Positions 6,994-10,218 of a stretch of 10,218 bases of DNA are shown here, piece after piece. A model generated the notes under the pieces. It saw only the letters and a program-made list of their open reading frames with translations. It made no database searches and was not told the origin of the DNA. The first letter of the stretch is position 1. Each line of letters begins with the position of its first letter. This DNA is from an uncultured Prevotellaceae bacterium (lineage in GTDB: Bacteria; Bacteroidota; Bacteroidia; Bacteroidales; Bacteroidaceae), in contig OMTC01000045.1 of NCBI GenBank assembly GCA_900313845.1, forward strand, positions 1-10,218, given 5' to 3'. Made by a program: the position numbers and the translations under genes.

Positions 6994-8139
6994 ATGAGGA
7001 ATTTCTATCGAAAGCTATTACTGTTGGTCACGATGCTGATGGCTGTTACGTCGGTTTCAGCACAGCATGGTGTCTCTATCGACATGGGGGAAAGCTATCT
7101 GGAGAACAACACCCACATGACTCATGAGGTTGTAGGTTTGAACAGCATGACCAACACACTGAAAGGTGAGCATGCCAATTTGCTCAAGAACGATTCCACC
7201 CAGTCGCACCGCGAGCGAATGAGGTCGAGGATAGATAGTGTGCTTACCACTCGATACTACGACACTCCCTACGACACGAACTACGTGGTGCGCCCCGAGG
7301 GCAGGTTAACACTGAAGGTGAGGTGGAACCATACAGGAAACACGTTCCATGCAAAAGGTACCATCAACGATGTCTATGCGAAAGCTAATGTGAGCACTCA
7401 CCACAAAAACACGCTCTCCATAGCTGCCATCTACCGCGGAATCGGTGTTGGCATCGCTATTAATCCTGCCAAATGGAAAGGTATTTATAAGGACTACGAA
7501 TTCAATCTCAACTACTACAGCAACCGCTTCAGCATCGACTTCAGCTATCAACGTTCGGAATCCCTAACTGGCGACATCCATCGCAACGATGTGTTGTCGC
7601 AACTGCAGTCGGGTGACGTGACGCTGAAGGTTACCAATGTGGCTGGATACTACACCTTCAACCACCGCTGTTTCTCTTTTCCTGCAGCCTTTACCCAAAG
7701 CTACATTCAGCGCCAATCAGCAGGTTCGTGGCTGCTGGGAGTGAGCTATCAGGGAGGAAGTATCAAGACGAACGACGAACTGAAAAAGAGGAATCCGAAT
7801 GCTCCTGAAATAGGCATCAGCATTGGGCACATCGGTCTTGGTGGAGGTTACGGCTACAACTGGGTATTTGGGAAGAAATGGCTGCTTCACTTTTCTTTGC
7901 TGCCTACCGTAGTGCTCTATAATCGCAACAAACTCACCGTGAATGGCGATATTAAGAAGGCAAAGCACATGCGTTTCAACATGGTTTTCAACGAGCGCGT
8001 TGCCATTGTCCGCAATTTCTCACCACGTTTTTTCTTCGGTGCCACATTGGTGATGAGCAACTCTATCTTTGATGACAAAGCAGTGATTGTGAACCAGAAC
8101 AAGTGGCGTACCCGCGTATTCTTCGGACTACGTTTGTGA
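6994..8139 (+). CDS. DUF4421 family envelope protein
   Basis: This 381-residue protein has a signal peptide (FYRKLLLLVTMLMAV, probable cleavage between A23 and Q24 in SVSAQ). It matches from memory the DUF4421 family of Bacteroidota: IYRGIGVGIAINPAKWKG, then KDYEFNLNYYSNRFSIDF, then FNHRCFSFPAAFTQSYIQRQSAGSWLLGVSY, and a glycine/aromatic alternation to the end (RVFFGLRL). The alternating pattern suggests a beta-rich, possibly barrel-like outer-membrane protein. No function is established for the family as far as I know. It begins 15 bases after the second permease and shares the strand, so it is probably co-transcribed and may work with the exporter. That link is an inference from position only. 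Confidence 0.8.
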   Translation: MRNFYRKLLLLVTMLMAVTSVSAQHGVSIDMGESYLENNTHMTHEVVGLNSMTNTLKGEHANLLKNDSTQSHRERMRSRIDSVLTTRYYDTPYDTNYVVRPEGRLTLKVRWNHTGNTFHAKGTINDVYAKANVSTHHKNTLSIAAIYRGIGVGIAINPAKWKGIYKDYEFNLNYYSNRFSIDFSYQRSESLTGDIHRNDVLSQLQSGDVTLKVTNVAGYYTFNHRCFSFPAAFTQSYIQRQSAGSWLLGVSYQGGSIKTNDELKKRNPNAPEIGISIGHIGLGGGYGYNWVFGKKWLLHFSLLPTVVLYNRNKLTVNGDIKKAKHMRFNMVFNERVAIVRNFSPRFFFGATLVMSNSIFDDKAVIVNQNKWRTRVFFGLRL

Positions 8140-8143
8140 TTCG

Positions 8144-8350
8144 TTGCCCATTCCCAAGGGGAATCATGTTGATAATCGGACTCTGCATTGGAGTGGAATT
8201 ATTTTTTTGAGGGTGAAGAATAATACCTTGACAACAACACTTCCGGAGAATTCAACGATGATTGTTACATTTGCAAGGGAGAGTTCTGATATAAATGGTG
8301 ATGGCTATGTGGATATTAGCGATGTTGTTCGTTTGGTGAATATTATCTGA
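8144..8350 (+). pseudogene. Dockerin-like C-terminal fragment (gene remnant)
   Basis: The open frame of up to 68 codons begins only with TTG at 8144; its first ATG is at 8258. Its C-terminus reads SSDINGDGYVDISDVVRLVNII, a type I dockerin/EF-hand half. The calcium-ligand pattern D-x-N-x-D-x-x-x-D-x-x-D is complete at residues 49-60 of the long frame (8288-8323), and the following DVVRLVNII is the usual helix. In Bacteroidota this motif normally ends long secreted proteins. Here it stands alone, with no signal peptide or catalytic domain, four bases after the DUF4421 stop. It is most likely the 3' remnant of a larger deleted gene. A short functional peptide is possible but unlikely. Confidence 0.45.
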
Positions 8351-8398
8351 GGACAGTAAAAAATGGATTTTTGGAAATAACGTTTGCTAATAACATAT

Positions 8399-8427
8399 TA
8401 GGGGGGATTTCTCCCCTATTTGTTTTT
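8399..8427 (+). terminator. Rho-independent terminator after the export cluster
   Basis: TAGGGGGGA (8399-8407) pairs with TCTCCCCTA (8410-8418), with one G-T wobble, and is followed by TTTGTTTTT (8419-8427). It closes the plus-strand transcription unit that ends with the DUF4421 gene and the dockerin remnant. Confidence 0.7.
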
Positions 8428-8843
8428 GAAGAATTGTAAATGATAAAGCGATAAGATACCAAATAATAAGGCTGCGTGTATAAATAAACTTACATAGGGT
8501 TCGCTATTTTTTTCTTGCTACCCATTGTTTGTGTTTAGCAAATACAGCCACAAGTCTGCCTTAGTTATTGAAAAGTTGGACTACGAAGGGAGAGAGATAC
8601 TCTTTGACATACATCTCAGTCCATCTTCTCCTTTTATCGTTCTTTTTTCGGATTCCAAACTATAAAAAGCTCCTGAATAGCAAATACCTTCAGGAGGTCT
8701 TTTTATTATGTCACATGGTTCTAATGCACTCGGCTTTTCAAAGAGAAATAATAAAATGTTTTGAAAGATAAATGATATGAAAAATACATTATGCAAGTGA
8801 AAAGTGTCAAATATATGGTCAATATGTAGTGAAAAGCAGAAAA
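8428..8843. other. AT-rich stretch without a convincing gene
   Basis: Short open frames occur on both strands but none has family motifs, a plausible start context or codon use like the neighbours. No tRNA-like cloverleaf was recognised. The only strong structure is the hairpin at 8670-8705. The 240 bases in front of it could hold a small RNA or gene debris, but no matching promoter was found. Confidence 0.5.
8670..8705. terminator. Strong bidirectional hairpin terminator
   Basis: CTCCTGAA (8670-8677) and TTCAGGAG (8689-8696) form a perfect 8-bp stem around an 11-base loop. On the plus strand GTCTTTTTATT follows. On the minus strand the stem is followed by CTTTTTATAG (complement of 8660-8669). 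It could therefore stop transcription from either side. No obvious gene lies directly before it on the plus strand, so it may end a small RNA, or it may insulate the two neighbours. Confidence 0.75.
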
Positions 8844-8845
8844 TA

Positions 8846-8877
8846 TTTGTCAAATTCATAAATTCTTAATAATTTTG
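8846..8877 (+). promoter_or_regulatory. Bacteroidota-type promoter of the DUF554 gene
   Basis: TTTG at 8846-8849 and TAATTTTG at 8870-8877 fit the -33 and -7 elements with a 20-base spacer. Transcription would start near 8884, leaving a leader of about 107 bases before ATG 8991. The spacer is almost the same as that of the promoter at 1584-1615. Confidence 0.7.
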
Positions 8878-8898
8878 CAAGTTGAATAAATGGCATTA

Positions 8899-8921
8899 GC
8901 TTAAACTACAATGGTTTAAGC
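8899..8921 (+). promoter_or_regulatory. Leader hairpin upstream of the DUF554 gene
   Basis: GCTTAAAC (8899-8906) and GTTTAAGC (8914-8921) form a perfect 8-bp stem with a 7-base loop, about 15 bases after the predicted transcription start. A T-run follows at 8928-8934 (GTTTTTTATT). This could be an attenuator-like or stability element, or an operator dyad. The stem is AT-rich, so a strong terminator is unlikely. Confidence 0.45.
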
Positions 8922-8990
8922 GAGTATGTTTTTTATTAAAACGGACAGGACACAAAAGCATTAAAACATTTACAACACTACTTGATTATT

Positions 8991-9329
8991 ATGCTTGGAA
9001 CCATTGTAAACACTGGAGCGATATTGGTGGGGGCTACTTGTGGGTCTCTGCTCCGCAAAGGTGTTCAGCAACGATATCAACATATTCTTTTCGATGCATT
9101 GGGACTGTGCTGTCTGGTGTTGGGAATGTCTGCTTCGCTACCCAATTTAGCAAAGAGCGAATATCCAGTCCTCTTCATATTAAGTTTGGCAATCGGTGGA
9201 TTGATTGGTACAAAATTGGATTTATCAGGTCGAGTAGATCGTATCTCAAAAAACAACAAAGGAGCCGTGCAAGGCCTTGTGACCGGCATCTTGCTATTTT
9301 GCATAGGAACATTATCGAGGATTTTGTAG
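8991..9329 (+). CDS. DUF554 membrane protein, truncated N-terminal half
   Basis: From ATG 8991 this 112-residue product matches the DUF554 (YqgA-like) membrane family. It opens with MLGTIVNTGAILVGATCGSLL, which is how these proteins begin. FDALGLCCLVLGMSASL, then FILSLAIGGLIGTKLDLSGRVDRI and GAVQGLVTGILLFCIGTLS follow in the family order. Full-length members have about 220-240 residues. Here the pattern is lost after GTLS (about 9317), and the frame ends in RIL and a TAG at 9327-9329. The downstream sequence does not carry the rest in any frame. A TTG at 8982 would add three residues, but the ATG fits the family start better. The gene has its own promoter and leader. The break is best explained by integration of the element whose recombinase gene starts at 9361. 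Confidence 0.75.
   Translation: MLGTIVNTGAILVGATCGSLLRKGVQQRYQHILFDALGLCCLVLGMSASLPNLAKSEYPVLFILSLAIGGLIGTKLDLSGRVDRISKNNKGAVQGLVTGILLFCIGTLSRIL
9305..9325. other. Probable attachment junction (attL-like) in the DUF554 gene
   Basis: The DUF554 coding pattern holds through GTLS (9306-9317) and fails from about 9318 on. The serine recombinase ATG follows at 9361. This places the host/element border within about 9305-9325. Large serine recombinases exchange strands at a two-base core inside a site of some 40-50 bases, and the exact core cannot be fixed without the other end of the element. Confidence 0.5.
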
Positions 9330-9360
9330 TCCTGTTTTTACTCCATTCTTTTTACGACTT

Positions 9361-10218
9361 ATGGAATATAAAACTACAAAGTGCATTATTATGAGTCGTG
9401 TGTCAACTAACTTTCAAGAGTTGGACATACAGGAAGAAGAGTGTATAAATCTTGCTTTAGCTGATGGCTATAGTAAAGAAAACATGATATTGGTACCTCG
9501 AAAAGGTGAATCTGCCAGAAAAATCGGAGAAATAATTACAGTGGAAACCCCACGTGGACCTCTTGAGATTGAACTTGACAGAGATGGTATTTGGGATATG
9601 AAGAAGCGGATTGAAACAGATTCCCAAATTGATTGTGTATATATTTGGGAGGTTTCTCGTCTTGCACGGCGCATGGAGGTCCTTACTTCGTTATTGAAAT
9701 ATTTTGCAGATAGGCAAATACAGCTCATCGTTAAAACTAATGGCATCAGATATCTTAATGATGACAAAAGCGTAAATCCTGCTTCCAAAATGACACTTGA
9801 GATTCTTGGTGAACTTGCAGAGCAGGAAATGGATATTAAAATCAAGCGTTTCAAACGAAGTAAAAAAGCAATGGCTGAGCAGGGTCGATACGCTGGAGGA
9901 AAGATACCTTATGGATATAGAGTCGATAAAGAGCATGGAAGTATTTTCGTAATTGATGATTACGAAGCATCTATTGTCCATGAAATCTTCAACCTCTACG
10001 AGTCAGGTTTTACACAAACCCGAATAGCAGAGGAGTTCTATCATAGAGGAAAGTTTGAAATAAATCTCACAAAGGTAAATAACATCTTAACAAACGAGCA
10101 ATATACGGGAAGACCAGTTAAAAATGGATGGTCTTCATACTACCGCTCCTACCCTATCATTATTAGTTCAGAACAATTCGATCATTGTAGAAAAATCGCA
10201 CTTGAAAACAACACTTTT
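9361..10218 (+). CDS. Large serine recombinase, partial (3' end outside window)
   Basis: The frame is open from ATG 9361 to the window edge (286 residues, no stop). Residues 1-155 form a resolvase/invertase-type catalytic domain: R13-V-S15-T with the probable nucleophile Ser15, and the SRLAR motif at 99-103 with the conserved arginines. A long helix with ILGELAEQEMDIKIKRFKRS covers about 147-168. The recombinase DNA-binding domain follows with GGKIPYGYRVDK at 179-190, an ASIVHEIFNLYESG helix, and LTNEQYTGRPVKNG at about 243-256. Such enzymes integrate and excise phages and conjugative or mobilizable elements. ATG 9391 would begin at the catalytic motif and lose the first beta strand, so 9361 is preferred. 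The gene is visibly more AT-rich than the export cluster, consistent with transfer. A zinc-ribbon/coiled-coil C-terminus would be expected beyond the edge. Confidence 0.88.
   Translation, partial: MEYKTTKCIIMSRVSTNFQELDIQEEECINLALADGYSKENMILVPRKGESARKIGEIITVETPRGPLEIELDRDGIWDMKKRIETDSQIDCVYIWEVSRLARRMEVLTSLLKYFADRQIQLIVKTNGIRYLNDDKSVNPASKMTLEILGELAEQEMDIKIKRFKRSKKAMAEQGRYAGGKIPYGYRVDKEHGSIFVIDDYEASIVHEIFNLYESGFTQTRIAEEFYHRGKFEINLTKVNNILTNEQYTGRPVKNGWSSYYRSYPIIISSEQFDHCRKIALENNTF

Noticed and set aside
8581..8859. 92-codon minus-strand frame and 67-codon plus-strand frame around 8568-8771
   Set aside because: Both cross the perfect terminator hairpin at 8670-8696 and show Phe/Leu/Lys-rich sequence without motifs.
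9038..9394. 118-codon plus-strand frame overlapping the DUF554 gene
   Set aside because: It is in a different frame from the conserved DUF554 sequence and has no motif of its own.
9468..9981. Minus-strand frames opposite the serine recombinase
   Set aside because: The plus-strand frame has catalytic and DNA-binding motifs throughout; these are antisense shadows.

Overview
The window looks like chromosomal DNA from a Bacteroidota member, most likely a Prevotella-like Bacteroidales. The signs are promoters of the -33 TTTG / -7 TAnnTTTG type, starts without Shine-Dalgarno sequences, a DUF4421 protein, a TolC/HlyD/ABC-2 permease set and a dockerin-like C-terminal fragment. No rRNA, tRNA or CRISPR array was seen.

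Layout. 1-273: non-coding, with an inverted, rearranged copy of an intergenic repeat. 274-1417 (minus): a secreted alpha/beta-hydrolase esterase broken into two frames by what looks like a small internal deletion. 1418-1765: divergent promoter region. 1766-8139 (plus): a five-gene cluster of outer-membrane TolC-like channel, HlyD-type adaptor, two ABC-2 permeases overlapping by 17 bases, and a DUF4421 protein. A 107-bp repeat copy (106/107 identical) sits in each of the two gaps tolC/hlyD and hlyD/permease. 8144-8350: a dockerin-like fragment without an ATG at its head, then a terminator at 8399-8427. 8428-8843: no convincing gene, but a strong bidirectional hairpin terminator at 8670-8705. 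8846-9329: promoter, leader hairpin and the N-terminal half of a DUF554 membrane protein that stops abruptly. 9361-10218: a serine recombinase gene that runs off the right edge.

How the genes fit together. The TolC, HlyD and two permease products would form an envelope-spanning export machine. No ATP-binding subunit is encoded beside them, so it must be elsewhere if the system works. The DUF4421 protein is probably an envelope component transcribed with them. At the right end, the recombinase starts about 30 bases after the point where the DUF554 reading frame leaves its family pattern. The simplest reading is that a mobile element carrying a large serine recombinase has integrated inside the DUF554 gene and extends beyond the window.

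The main points of interest are the modular intergenic repeat family (three loci, always downstream of a gene and in its direction), the probable attachment junction in DUF554, and two promoters of unrelated genes that match at 33 of 36 positions including the spacer.
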